From positions 42,415,655 to 42,479,654 of the forward strand of contig CM037792.1 in assembly GCA_021229015.1 (NCBI GenBank): DNA of 64,000 nt, given 5' to 3'. Source of the stretch: Solen grandis. Taxonomy: Eukaryota > Mollusca > Bivalvia > Adapedonta > Solenidae. The notes beneath the pieces were generated by a model, which had not been told where the DNA came from, ran no database searches, and was given only the letters and a program-made list of their open reading frames with translations. Position numbers and translations under genes: made by a program. Positions 37,301-46,222 of this stretch are shown here, piece by piece; the stretch's first letter is position 1; the number at the start of each line of letters is the position of its first letter.

Positions 37301-38192
37301 TTGTCTTTTTGTAATTCGAGTGTTGGATGTGACGGGATGAGCATTATTCCTATATTGTCGCCATTTCTGTAAAGTGGGGTCATAAAGAATGTAGAGGATT
37401 TTTCCTATTATCTTTAAACATTTTCCCTCATATAGACTCATTTTGATGCACTCAATAGGTACCACATAAAGTCTGATCTGCAGACAACCACTGTTAAACC
37501 TTACCAAATTTAATTACAAATCTGTAATCCTCATTTCCAGACCACTGAGGAGCAGCGAACCGCATAAAACCTAATCAGCCTGCGAGTTACTCGCAGGCTG
37601 ATCTGGTTTTATGCTGTTCGCATAGGTCTTTTCATGGTGTCCTCTATGAGGGAAAGGGTTAAACAAATTTTAATCACAACAAAACACTTTTCCAGAGGCA
37701 ATCAAAAGACAGCCACTGCCAGGATCCTGTCATGAGAGTTTAAATACTGAATCAACAACCAACAAAAGTGATTGTATTGATGAAGGAGACGCCCTTCTGG
37801 ACCTCAGCACTGCTACACTGGAAACAATGCCTGCAAGTGGTGATGTAAGGAAATATGTTAAGCAGCTCCTAAAATCACAATTTAAAACTGTGGAAGATGT
37901 TATCATTTTCAAAAATTCTGTGAGCAGTGCAAAAAATATTAAATTAGGGAGATTTTGCATCAGACTGTCAAAAATGGGGAAGAAAAAGATTTTGAAAAAA
38001 ATCTCTCTATATGAAGAACACTTGAATCAGGCACATCCAAAATTTGGCCATAAGCAGTTAGAGACACTTTGTGGAGTGCTCAGCAGTATGATCTCGAAAT
38101 ATAGCAAAAAGGAGAACACTGCAGCGCCAGATGTGATAGCCACTAAAGTGGAGCAGGCAGATGAGAGGTCTGAAGAGGAATGCATGTGGTAG
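25258..38192 (+). CDS. NEPRO: Nucleolus and neural progenitor protein homologue (NEPRO)
   Basis: Exons, with phases agreeing: 25258-25330, 29001-29158, 29718-29794, 31510-31638, 32451-32565, a tentative 33781-33809, 33968-34061, 34721-34806, 36171-36271 and 37696-38192. The start peptide MWNRKVLSKPP parallels the WNR-containing N-terminus of vertebrate NEPRO. The strongest family signal is FRSEKSMRGLKQ joined to MKSCLNRLIDLEMPNLIR and PSRQVLQFNLVRLMGVAGLL, matching the conserved NEPRO N-terminal helical region. NEPRO is nucleolar and is thought to be related to the yeast RNase MRP subunit Rmp1; human variants cause skeletal dysplasia. The model gives about 452 residues, against about 567 in human. 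The stop at 38192 may be premature, because a lysine-rich reading continues in other frames to 38391, just before an AATAAA. Confidence 0.75.
26618..28121. mobile_element. Long inverted-repeat (fold-back) element in NEPRO intron 1
   Basis: The left arm, about 26618-26860, and the right arm, about 27870-28121, are imperfect reverse complements of each other. Left landmarks are AAGGCATACATGCACAATGC, ACTAATTTATGGGGGAAAAA and TTTTCAAGGGCAGATAAC. The right arm holds the complements (GCATTGTGCACATATGCCTT, TTTTTTCCCACAAATTTG, TTATCTGCCC). A pearl-like element occupies the centre. A single related arm occurs at 46750-46985. Confidence 0.7.
27006..27738 (-). mobile_element. Pearl-like / Helitron-type element, reverse copy
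   Basis: In reverse orientation it carries the terminal TTTTTAGCTCAC and a GTCCGTCTGTGCATGCATGC segment, then ATCCGGCGTCC. Core units share TCAAATCATGGCCCTG, and it ends at GGCCCTCTTGT, the complement of the ACAAGAGGGCC start seen at 44833. It is nested between the arms of the 26618-28121 fold-back. Confidence 0.6.
28536..28800. repeat. Dispersed repeat with two tandem units
   Basis: Two copies of a unit are found. Each contains CATAGGGTGAT, TGACCCCTATTGATTTTGGG and ACTTGGTCAAAGGT, followed by AAGGTCACA.TGACCTCAA. The unit length is about 130-145 bp. It sits in NEPRO intron 1, shortly before exon 2. Confidence 0.7.
29001..29158 (+). CDS. NEPRO: NEPRO exon 2
   Basis: The acceptor is AATTTCAG and the donor GTAGGT. 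It encodes LLNNARNHCKKALSVTDD, then TEHFVLKRIVYKLGNQFR and the signature MRGLKQ. It is phase 1 in and phase 0 out. Confidence 0.8.
29296..29505 (-). mobile_element. tRNA-headed SINE, family 3
   Basis: On the minus strand a tRNA-like head (GGGTACAGCAGTCCAGTGGT, B box near GAGTTCAAATCC) is followed by AAGAATGTTTCATGACC. A second copy with the same order is at 63058-63175, and a fragment lies near 35145-35190. Confidence 0.55.
29718..29794 (+). CDS. NEPRO: NEPRO exon 3
   Basis: The acceptor is TTTTTTATAG and the donor GTAAGT. It encodes MKSCLNRLIDLEMPNLIRG, then VEDIVKL, directly continuing GLKQ. It is the best-conserved segment of the gene; vertebrate NEPRO has a closely similar LKQV..CLKRL. 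It ends in phase 2. Confidence 0.85.
29836..30105 (+). mobile_element. TTAA-flanked MITE, copy 4, with duplicated left end
   Basis: A complete element runs 29864-30105. It is preceded by a second TTAA plus the first roughly 24 bases of another left terminus (29836-29863), ending where the complete copy starts. It lies in NEPRO intron 3. Confidence 0.9.
31510..31638 (+). CDS. NEPRO: NEPRO exon 4
   Basis: It encodes CPSTSGDSVYLPSRQVLQ, then FNLVRLMGVAGLLTQLAHYS. The donor GTATCC at 31639 was chosen over 31650 because only it leaves phase 2, which the next exon needs. The VLQFNLVRLMG.A.LL pattern corresponds to the conserved helix in NEPRO after the PS-Q loop. Confidence 0.75.
31965..32115 (+). 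mobile_element. SINE family 1, degraded copy
   Basis: It has a degraded head (GTCCCAGTGACCATGTGGTT, then AGAGCACCAGCC) and a GGCACTCAACATATAAG segment as in the 9290 copy. It lies in NEPRO intron 4. Confidence 0.45.
32451..32565 (+). CDS. NEPRO: NEPRO exon 5
   Basis: The acceptor is TTATTTCTAG and the donor GTAGGT. Only one frame is open: LVEDYILTATAQTCEAAF, then RDWQHDPAECPHAG. It enters in phase 2 and leaves in phase 0. The segment has no clear counterpart in human NEPRO, so it may be lineage-specific. Confidence 0.6.
33781..33809 (+). CDS. NEPRO: Tentative 29-bp NEPRO microexon
   Basis: The acceptor TTTTCTTGCAG is strong. Ending at GTACCG gives 29 bp (IRKWIYYWE plus two bases), which converts phase 0 to phase 2. 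That is exactly what is needed to join exon 32451-32565 to exon 33968-34061. The alternative donor at 33826 (45 bp) leaves the wrong phase. Confidence 0.4.
33968..34061 (+). CDS. NEPRO: NEPRO exon 6
   Basis: The acceptor is TTTTTCAG and the donor GTAGGT. The open frame is YVSKSLCNYTCQWYKVLLPC, then EQVLQPTQVPW. VSK...WYKVLL aligns with the VSRLWVLYK...LL helix of vertebrate NEPRO. It is phase 2 in and phase 0 out. Confidence 0.7.
34721..34806 (+). CDS. NEPRO: NEPRO exon 7
   Basis: The acceptor is CTGTTCCAG and the donor GTTGGC. It encodes LPETEVLPEDLPAWLLATF, then DKLNCLKTE, and ends in phase 2. Confidence 0.65.
35429..35670 (+). mobile_element. TTAA-flanked MITE, copy 5 (reference copy)
   Basis: This is the cleanest copy: TTAA, CCCTTTCCCTCATATAGACT, body, CTATGAGGGAAAGGG, TTAA. 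The internal dyad has arms at 35564-35594 and 35598-35628 (31 bp, one mismatch) around TTA. It lies in NEPRO intron 7. It has no coding capacity; the open frames through it arise from the repeat itself. Confidence 0.95.
36171..36271 (+). CDS. NEPRO: NEPRO exon 8
   Basis: The acceptor is TTCTTTCAG and the donor GTAAAT. It encodes DMTKAANTLLNTEEEIEEIT, then GAASSFICTEDIGG. It is acidic, phase 2 in and phase 1 out. Confidence 0.65.
37250..37385. repeat. Dispersed repeat containing AACTAGAACTATCACT
   Basis: The segment begins AACTAGAACTATCACTA and continues through a GTGATTA...TGGATGTGACGGGATGAGCA portion to GTCGCCATTTCTGTAAAG. Related sequences flank the REV1 UBM exons (54285-54410, 55757-55880, partly 52832-52935) and occur at 61284-61415. 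Confidence 0.6.
37414..37662 (+). mobile_element. TTAA-flanked MITE, copy 6
   Basis: Bounded by TTAA on both sides. The left terminus is mutated (ACATTTTCCCTCATA) and the right is intact. It carries a small insertion before the internal dyad. It ends 34 bp before the last NEPRO exon. Confidence 0.9.
37696..38192 (+). CDS. NEPRO: NEPRO last exon (stop at 38192 may be premature)
   Basis: The acceptor is CTTTTCCAG. The frame runs EAIKRQPLPGSCHESLN, then GDALLDLSTATLE, DVRKYVKQLLKSQFKTVED and LGRFCIRLSKMGKKKILKK, ending EECMW and TAG. The acidic then basic composition suits a nucleolar protein. Immediately beyond, another frame reads VVDDDGDDNNSTVQQST and then a third reads KKAKQVKKKKKNKDKLLPK, to a TGA at 38389-38391. 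This looks like a continuing C-terminal tail disrupted by small frame shifts. Confidence 0.7.
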
Positions 38193-38447
38193 ATGATGAT
38201 GGAGATGATAATAACAGTACTGTTCAGCAGTCTACCAGTGTGACTGACAGTGTTAAGATGCTGATAAAAAAGCTAAACAGGTAAAGAAAAAGAAGAAAAA
38301 CAAGGATAAGTTGTTGCCAAAAGATTTGAAACATAATGTTAAATTCTGCAAGAAAATCAATCAGAAAGTAAAGAAAAAGATTTCTAGATGAAATATGTTT
38401 GCATTTTTGCAAATTCATATGTTTTGTGTGTACTATTCAGTAAGAAA

Positions 38448-38453
38448 AATAAA
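38448..38453 (+). terminator. Poly(A) signal for NEPRO
   Basis: A canonical AATAAA lies 57 bp after the TGA at 38391 and 256 bp after the TAG at 38192. The closer spacing to 38391 suits a CDS that originally ended there. Confidence 0.6.
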
Positions 38454-39857
38454 AGGAAAATTATTTCTATATAGAATACGATCTAGGGAGGATCAACCTA
38501 ACAAAAGATCTCACTGAATTTTGTAATGTCTGAAATTTTATATTCAACAAACACAAAATGTTAGGTTCTGTTTATCATGAATCCCATGCCATCACCTTTT
38601 TTTGTTCACTATTTAAAGGATCTACATAGAAAATAAAAAGTAAATTCAGAATTTGTGTATATATGCAACAATGCCATTTTGTTGCGAGTACTGATAGTAA
38701 AATGTAAGTATTGCAAACTGTAGCATATTGAAACAAATGAAAGAATCCTGAGGCTGGGATATTCAACATATGGATAAATACCAGTGTATCTTCTGAGTTA
38801 CCAGGTTAGGTATATCCTATGTGTGATAAATAAACCATGGGACCAATGCTCAATTTCACATTTGTTCTGAAATCCTTCTTGTCTTCAATATGATATGTGC
38901 AATAGGATGCTGAGTGTATAACCTTACTAAGACCATACCAACTGGTTCAACAGGTAGAAAAATTATTTTGAGTGTCACCCTACCATGACTTGACAATAAA
39001 ACATCTTAATTGTAACGCTAGTTTTAGGATTTTTAGAAACCATAAACAACCGTTTTTGTTTGTTTATTTGTTTGTTTATTGGATTTAATGTCCCACTGAC
39101 AGTATTTCAGTCATTTGATGACAATGTCTACTTAAGACAGATAAAGTGCTGCCACACTGCAGTATCACTCCGTAGACATGTAGCACGATACCACACCCAG
39201 TCACATTATTCTGACAACGGGGCAAACCATCCAGGAACTACCCTTTGTATGCCGTATGCCAAGCAACGGAGCTATATGGTACCATTTTTCAGGATTTTGT
39301 TTTGTCGCAGCCTGGGATCAAACTCACGACTCCTGATTCCGGGCTGGACACTCTAACCACTTTGCCATCAGGAACCGGTGAATTACCTTTTTTATGCTGG
39401 CTGAAGTATAGATGAAAGAACCTATTTATGTGTTCTTTCAGTCTTAAATATTTTTTTATACTTGTCAATCATACAAAATGAACTCATTTAAAAAAAAATT
39501 TGGAAAATTAAATAGTAGATGCAAAAACATAAACATTAAACCATTGATACATATATGTATCACAGTCACTTTCTAATAAACAAGGCATGTGTGCAACATT
39601 ACAATAGTCTAACTTCATTATAAACTAATACAACAGTGTCCTTAATAGCTTTTGAATAATATGTCTGAATATTACCCAAATTCATCCTTTTGGAAATAAG
39701 TTGACATTTTGAAAATGATTCTATGTCTGCATCCTTCCACATGAACTCAAAATACAGTCATAGATATACAATGATGTTTATGCTAATTATACCAATTAAA
39801 AATGTGCTTGATGAGCACTTAATCCTCCATTTTTTGGCATAAAACTGAAGCCCCATC
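38454..39857. other. Intergenic region between convergent NEPRO and MZT2
   Basis: No coding sequence was found. A reverse SINE of family 1 occupies about 39045-39378; the rest is AT-rich unique-looking sequence. Confidence 0.5.
39045..39378 (-). mobile_element. tRNA-derived SINE, family 1, reverse full-length-like copy
   Basis: On the minus strand it has a tRNA-like head near 39310-39375 (GGCAAAGTGGTTAGAGTGTC, then a GAGTTTGATCCC B box) and a centre matching the 9290 copy (forward CTGCCACACTGCAGTATCAC). It has a (AAAC)n-type tail at 39050-39078. Confidence 0.7.
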
Positions 39858-39863
39858 TTTTAT
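39858..39863 (-). terminator. Possible poly(A) signal for MZT2
   Basis: A minus-strand AATAAA lies about 490 bp downstream of the MZT2 stop codon. It is the first clear hexamer I see, and its use is not proven. Confidence 0.4.
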
Positions 39864-40349
39864 TGATTACCTGTTATCATGGTCTAATTACTGGATAAGA
39901 CTGAGTCAATCTGAATACATCTGTACATGCTGGAAAGCTTCATAACACTTCATTAACAACCTTCAAACCATGTATAAGACTGATAGTCAAATTGCCAAAA
40001 AAAAAAGTATACATATTTATATTTTTTGGACAAATAAGTAAGCTGGCACAATATACTGGTATGCAATATGACATTGTGTAATGCTTTTACATCTATTTGC
40101 AGGACTATACAAAGTCATTAACTTTAAGATCAGAATATAGTGCTGCTATTAGCCATTTCTGACTCTTCCACTCTGAAAAACACCTCACAATAGCTGTCAT
40201 AGCTAAAGTTTACTGCATGATCCAAGACCTGCACAAATGACATTCAACACCTGCTTTCTATGACATTTTTAAACCCCATGCACATGAAAAATTAAATCTT
40301 ATCTCTGATGCTTAAAATAAATGGATGATTGTCAAACAAAACACTAGGG

Positions 40350-40829
40350 CTATCTTTTTGCTGCAGGTCTTCTAGTTGACCCTCCAGATGGGTTTCTCGT
40401 CTTGGATGATACTGGTCTTTGCCTTGGTGGTAGCATGTTTTCTCCCTCATGATGTAGACTGTGGTCTCCACCCATCATCTTCTTCCTTCCTGCACACATT
40501 GTCTTTAACATTTGTAACACTGCTTGTGGCGAGACATTCATTTTCAGTAAATCGAGAATTATTCTGAAAGAAAAATAAAATACATGTATTGATGTACTAT
40601 AATCCTGGAAAGTGTAATAAAATCATGAAAATATTAACCAAAATCTACCTAAATGGCATTGCTGTGGTTGATGTGACATGTTGATCAGAAACAAGACTTA
40701 CCTGAATGTGGCCGGTTCCATGTTGATCCCAGCCAACTGTGACAGCTCATAGAGTTCCAGTTCATCAAGACTCAGCAGATTTTTGCTCGTAAGTTGAACA
40801 TTCATTGTGTGACTTGTTAACCCTGCCAT
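40350..40829 (-). CDS. MZT2: Mitotic-spindle organizing protein 2 (MZT2)
   Basis: Two coding exons, 40702-40829 (ATG at 40829) and 40350-40563 (TAG), join in phase 2 at GTAAGT / TTTCAG. The 113-residue product contains LSLDELELYELSQLAGINM, then EPATFRIILDLLKMNVSP and QAVLQMLKTMCAGRKK. This is nearly the full MZT2 core: LS.EE.ELYELA..AGG.IDP..F.ILVDLLKLNVAP.AV.QMLK.MCAG. MZT2 is a small helical subunit of gamma-tubulin ring complexes, binding the N-terminal region of GCP2 and aiding recruitment and activation. The C-terminal part is short, polar and basic, shorter than in human (158 residues). The spliced exon begins at 40851, 22 bases upstream of the ATG, so at least one upstream exon is expected. 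NEPRO is convergent on the left. Confidence 0.92.
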
Positions 40830-40851
40830 TGTGGTTTTCACGTATCTCTTA

Positions 40852-42713
40852 CTGTTAATATTGGGAATAAATAATAATAAAAGAAAAAGACTCAGTAATA
40901 ATAAGAAGTAATAGCAGCGAAACACTTGCTTACAATCAAGATCATTATTAGTAATAGAAGATAACTGAACTTATCAATTAACTTAAGTGATCCTAAATTG
41001 GTGAATTGTAACCAAAATGGATCTTGCTATGTATTTAGATATTAATTTATTATATACTTTCATACCAAATATGTAGTCTTTCAAAAGTTATTGTGCGAAA
41101 ACTAATTTCACATAAAATATGCCTATAAAGAGCACATAACTGTAACAACTCTGTGGATAATCTGATTGTAACCAAAATCAAACTTCAGAGCTGTATCTTG
41201 ATATTATATACATGCTTACCAATACTACTTTTAAACATGAAGCCTGTATTTAAGTCACTGCGTGGAAATGTCTAAGGTGAAAAAAACAGGCCTGACAGAC
41301 AGAAGGATGGACAGACAGCACCATACAATAATACTGTCATATTTGTTTTCTCAAACTAGAGCTACAAGTGGATGTGATTCATGCCTGAGATATTCTTACA
41401 AAGCCCTCTCATCCCACCCTACATGCTCTGGTGTGCTAAAATAACAGAACAAGTAAAATTAAATTAAATGCTACATTACAAATACAATTTTCATTTAAGC
41501 CTTAAGGCTGACTAAATGCACCTCTAATTAAATTTTAGAAATAACATAATGTGCACCTAGTTACATCGAGGTACTGTGCAACATGCTGGTCACACTCCTT
41601 GATAATGTTTGGTGCCAAATGTAACAGGGTGAATGCTCTACCAGCTGAGCTACCCAGCCAAAACTACCAGGCCACTGACAAACACTTCTCCCTTATTATG
41701 AATTAACAGTAGTGCCAAGAAGTAAAACAATTTAGCTATTTACAAATATAAAAAAGTGGATTTAATAGGTTTATATATTTGGAAACATGACTGGTGAAAT
41801 AACGTAGCACTGAGCCTATACTTGAATGCTTTGTTTGAATTTCTAGACTTCGGTGCTACTAGTATCACTTAGTTGTTTTTCTTATATGACTGTCCCATCA
41901 ATAAATTTCTTCTTTTATGTTCATGTAAATTTGGAAAAGTCTGGTGTTGGAAGTGCTGGTCAAACCCATCAATCACCTGGTACAGCAACACAAGTCTAAG
42001 GCATCTATCTAGGAACATAACATTTTAGTTATTCTGTTTTGGACATAGACTCGGGATTTCACTTTCTATAAATCTAGCTAATCTTATTTTAAGGTGGGCC
42101 TCTAATATATAGAGAGAGACCCTGGTTTTAGATTCGCCTTAATTTGTCGATGTCCTCTGCTTTTTGGCAGGGTTCCAAAGCCATCGTTTTTTTGTTTCAA
42201 TGCTGACATTCTGTAGCTTTTTCATGAATTTCATGACCTCCCACTCCCAACATTTTGCATTGAGAGATTAAGATGGCTTACTGATAGTATATATAAAGAA
42301 CTCTCCTACAGATATAATATAAAAAAAAACCATATATACCACCGTTTGTGTATATTACTATATATGAACACTCGACAGGCACTTGTGACCTTTCTTGTGA
42401 ACTAAAGTGAAGAGTTAACTCGGGTTAGCATGTCGGCTATTAATGTCGTTTAAACATTAATTCTTGGCTTTATAGCTCATTGAAAATATACAACAGGAAT
42501 TGGAGCAGACATGAACAGTTCCAATATCTGATCTCAAGGCACTTTCCAGAGATATAAAAGGATCAAAAGTTAAAAATATAAACCTCTCCAAGTTTCGAAG
42601 TTTTGTTTTCTTTTCTATATCGGTGTCGTTATACATACATTCCGTATTTTTCCGCTGTAAGATCATCACGCTTGTAAAAAGTAGGACGTATCTGCCAGGG
42701 GCAGTGTGATTTC
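40852..42713. other. Upstream region of MZT2, no coding exon identified
   Basis: The first, probably non-coding, MZT2 exon and its promoter should lie here or a little beyond, but no unambiguous donor is visible. A tRNA-like fragment (AGCTCAGCTGGTAGAGCATT on the minus strand, 41627-41656) is a SINE head remnant. Confidence 0.35.
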
Positions 42714-42774
42714 ACAGACAACGTGCCGAGCACCTGTGATATAACCTATCACAGGTGCTCGGCACGTTGTCTGT
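42714..42774. repeat. Perfect palindrome, 28-bp arms, 5-nt loop
   Basis: The left arm 42714-42741 begins ACAGACAACGTGCCGAG and the right arm 42747-42774 is its exact reverse complement, with loop TAACC. It is GC-richer than its surroundings. The function is unknown: it could be a recent fold-back insertion, a regulatory stem-loop, or an inverted-duplication artefact. Confidence 0.95.
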
Positions 42775-42924
42775 TCAATATAACACCACCGATCACTACA
42801 ATACCAGTTAACATTTCCAGCGTTTAAAAACAACAACAACAACAAAAAATCTGGTAATGTCCAGTATTGGAGGACGATTTTTTTTCAACCGCTCAGGTTG
42901 ATTTTTTTTATCTGCTAAAACTTT

Positions 42925-43285
42925 TGTCCTTCATTGGATTGCTTCAGTATTTGGACAGTGGCTTACGTGGATAGAACTTTACATTATGCAGTTGACCTTG
43001 ACCTTCTTTTGATAAAAAGCGGTGTCAGTGCTTCATTTGATTGCTTCAGTATTTGGACAGTGGCTTAAGTGAATGGACCTTTACATTATATAGTTTACCT
43101 TGACTTTTAACCTACTTTTTAAAAATGAAAGCGGTGTCTGAACAGGTTTACATTTTGCTTGATCTGCTTTAACTTCTAAGTGCTTCATTCATTGGATTAA
43201 TTCATTATTTGAACAGTTGCTTAAGTTGGGATGGACCTCTTCATGCAGTTGACCTTGACCTTTGACCTCCTTTTGATGAAAGAAG
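42925..43285. repeat. Three diverged tandem units of about 110-150 bp
   Basis: Each unit contains CTTCATTGGATT-like sequence, TTTGGACAGT.GCTTA, a GGAC/AGAAC.TTTACATTAT or CATGCAG segment and TTGACCTTGACCTT. The copies diverge and are unrelated to nearby genes. Confidence 0.6.
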
Positions 43286-44832
43286 CCCCCCACCCCCCAA
43301 CAAAAAAAAATTAAGTTCTGGTTTATTTAATTATTATTAAATGATTTGATGAGTTATTGTTTTATTGGGATTTAAGTGAATGGACAAGGTATTATAGTGA
43401 CCAGGCAATGTGCAGAGTACCTGTGTGTTACATTGGCAGAAAATTAAGGCAAGAGTTATGGCCCCTTCACAATGAGATCACTATTTTGAGATGTCCAGGG
43501 GCCAGTACATATTCATTTATACAGGGAAGGCGTTATCTACATATAGAAGGTCTATCTACGTGAACTGCACATCTCTCTTTCCATCTGAAGTGTTTTCACA
43601 ATTATTATTATTAATGACTATATCTTTTAAATGTTTCAGTCAAGCCAATGTAGCAGGGGTATTTATCATCTAATCTTTGTGCCATGGCCAAGAGATGCAA
43701 TGCAAATTTCCAAAGACTGGAGACCTAACCAGGGACATTTCTATTTCATGACCTTCTCTGGTACAAATAAGTGATCCAATACATGATTGGAATTTTTTTA
43801 TAAGCTGAATGAACATCTCAAACAAACTTAAAAGAAATGCTTTAACATTCCATTATTGTGAAGTTATTGACACATAAATAAGTAATCAAGAGATTTCGAA
43901 GTCTGGATTTTTTCAAACTAACTTTCATTTCATTAATCTTGGAGAGCAGTCATTTTAACAGTAAAGATCAGAAGTCAGAATATAAATGGGTAGGTAGGAA
44001 AATTTGAAGAACTTATAAAATATCCATGTAAAATCCTACTGCTCCTAGTTGGAATTGACCTTGGCAAAAACAAGTCACATTATCTCAACACTGGGGCAAA
44101 CTACTGGTAGTTCTGGAATTACTGTCTGCAGTGTACCAAGCACAAGGGAGATATACCAGTACCAATTATAACTATGTAAGTGTTGGGACCATCTGATTTG
44201 CAGACACTAACAAGGATACAGCAGTACCTTGAGTTTTCTTTTTTTTTCAAACAGAGGTGCTTTCAAGTCATTGTCTCAAATAAATGGTTTACAAAGTACT
44301 GATTAATGCATTGGAAGTTTGCTTATAGGACTCTTTTTTTCCATTCAATGGGCAAAAAAAAAAAAAAAAAAAAAATATATGAGTACAAAAAATCACAAAT
44401 AGTCAAATATTGTTTTTTTAATTTTTATTTTTTAATAACATCATTTTCTTATATTATTGGTGAACCAATATCTACAAGAGGTAACAAATCATTTATAATG
44501 TGATAAACAATGATGTATGAACAATTTTAACAAATGAATCAAAATCTTGACAGCTGAGTGAGCTACAGGAGGGAAATATATCTTCAAATAAATAACCAAA
44601 TAAATGCATGTATAAATTATATGATTTTATCTATTAAATAATAACAATTTGTTTACCCATTCAGTCAAATGACAAATACCTAGGTAAACAAAACCTGACA
44701 CTTATCCAATACAAATATATAACATTTTACAGAAAAAAAATCAAAATTAAGTCTTTGTTGTGCCATGAAATATATATACATGTGCTATTTCCATAAATGC
44801 TTAGTCATCTTTTAAAACTTGGCTGTATTAGA
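43286..44832. other. No gene recognised
   Basis: Intergenic. A degraded SINE family 1 fragment (AAGTCACATTATCTCAACACTG...GGGAGATATACCAG) lies near 44070-44230, and a poly-A run at 44346-44373. Confidence 0.4.
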
Positions 44833-46222
44833 AACAAGAGGGCCATGATGGCCCTGAATCGCTCACCTGAGTACCATTGCTTCAACTGATGTCAAGGTTT
44901 TTAAACAGACAAGGATTCTGATATAACTTAATCTAAAACATTTTTCCCCTGACAATACTACACACTAAATATCTAAGCAATGGGCCATATGGTTTCAGAG
45001 AAGACTTGGGCGCAGGGTCATTTATCACCGTAGGGCCAAGACTTTGAAAATCTTTGTAATGAACCATTAGATGCTACTACATACCAAAAATCTTAGCTCT
45101 AGGCCTTATTGATTCATAGAAGAAGATTTTTTAAGATTTTCCTATTTAACTCTATGTAAAACAAGTGACCCCTGGTGTGGGGTCATTTATCACCATTGGG
45201 CTATGATTTGTACAATCTTGGTAGTGGCCCATAAGATGATGCTACATACCAAATATCTAAGCTCTAGGCCTTATGGATTCATAGAAGAAGATTTTTTAAG
45301 ATTTTCCTATATAACTCTGCGTAAAACAAGTGACCCCTGGTGCGGGGTCATTTATCACCATAGGGCTATGATTTGTACAATCTTGGTAGTGGCCCATAAG
45401 ATGATGCTTCATACCAAATATCTAAGCTCTAGGCCTTATGCATTAATGGAAGAAGATTTTTTAAGATTTTCCTATATAACTCTATGTAAAACAAGTGACC
45501 CCTGGTGCGGGGTCATTTATCACCATAGGGTTATGATTTGTACAATCTTGGTAGTGGCCCATAAGATGATGCTTCATACCAAATATCTAAGCTCTAGGCC
45601 TTATGTTATGAAGAAGATTTTTTAAGATTTTCTATATAACTCTATGTAAAACAAGTGACCCCTGGTGCGGGGTCATTTATCACCATAGGGCTATATTTTA
45701 CAATCTTGGTAGTGGCCCATAAGATGATGCTACATACCAAATATCTAAGCTCTAGGCCTTATGGTTTCATAGAAGAAGATTTTTTAAGATTTTTCTATAT
45801 AACTCTATGTAAAACAAGTGACCCCTGGTGCGGGGTCATTTATCACCATAGGGCTATAATTTATACAATCTTGGTAGTGGCCCATAAGATGATGCTACAT
45901 ACCAAATATCTAAGCTCTAGGCCTTGCAGTTTTGCAGAAGAAGATTTTCAAAGTTTGCATTTTTAAAATCTATTTTTAGCTCCTGTGACCTAATTATGCA
46001 ATGGACCAGAACCATTTATACAACTTTAGTAGAGCTTCATCCAAGGAACATTCCTGCAAAATATTTTTCAAATTGGCCAAGCCGTTTAGGAGGAGATGTT
46101 GTTTGAAGCAATTGTTGACGCCGGACGCACGCACGGACGCACGCACGCACGGACGCACGGACGACGGACAAAAGGCGATCAGAAAAGCTCACCTTGAGCA
46201 CGTTGTGCTCATGTGAGCTAAA
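44833..46222 (+). mobile_element. Pearl-like / Helitron-type element with tandem core
   Basis: It starts AACAAGAGGGCCATGATGGC, then CCTGAATCGCTCACCTGAG. The core (about 45000-45966) holds roughly six tandem units of about 160-165 bp, each with AAGTGACCCCTGGTGCGGGG and AAGCTCTAGGCCTTATG. This is followed by an ACGC/ACGG microsatellite (46120-46167), the hairpin GAGCAC-GTT-GTGCTC and a TGTGAGCTAAA end. Dyad start, tandem core, ACGG-type microsatellite and hairpin plus CTAA end match the pearl elements described from bivalves, regarded as Helitron relatives without coding capacity. Because units are close to 165 bp (55 codons), long open frames run through the core; they are not genes. Confidence 0.75.

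Noticed and set aside
45203..45966. Open frames of 140 and 103 codons with internal repeats (MICTILVVAHKMM type)
   Set aside because: They run through the roughly 165-bp tandem core of a pearl-like element, and the periodicity is due to unit length near 55 codons. No start context or family support.
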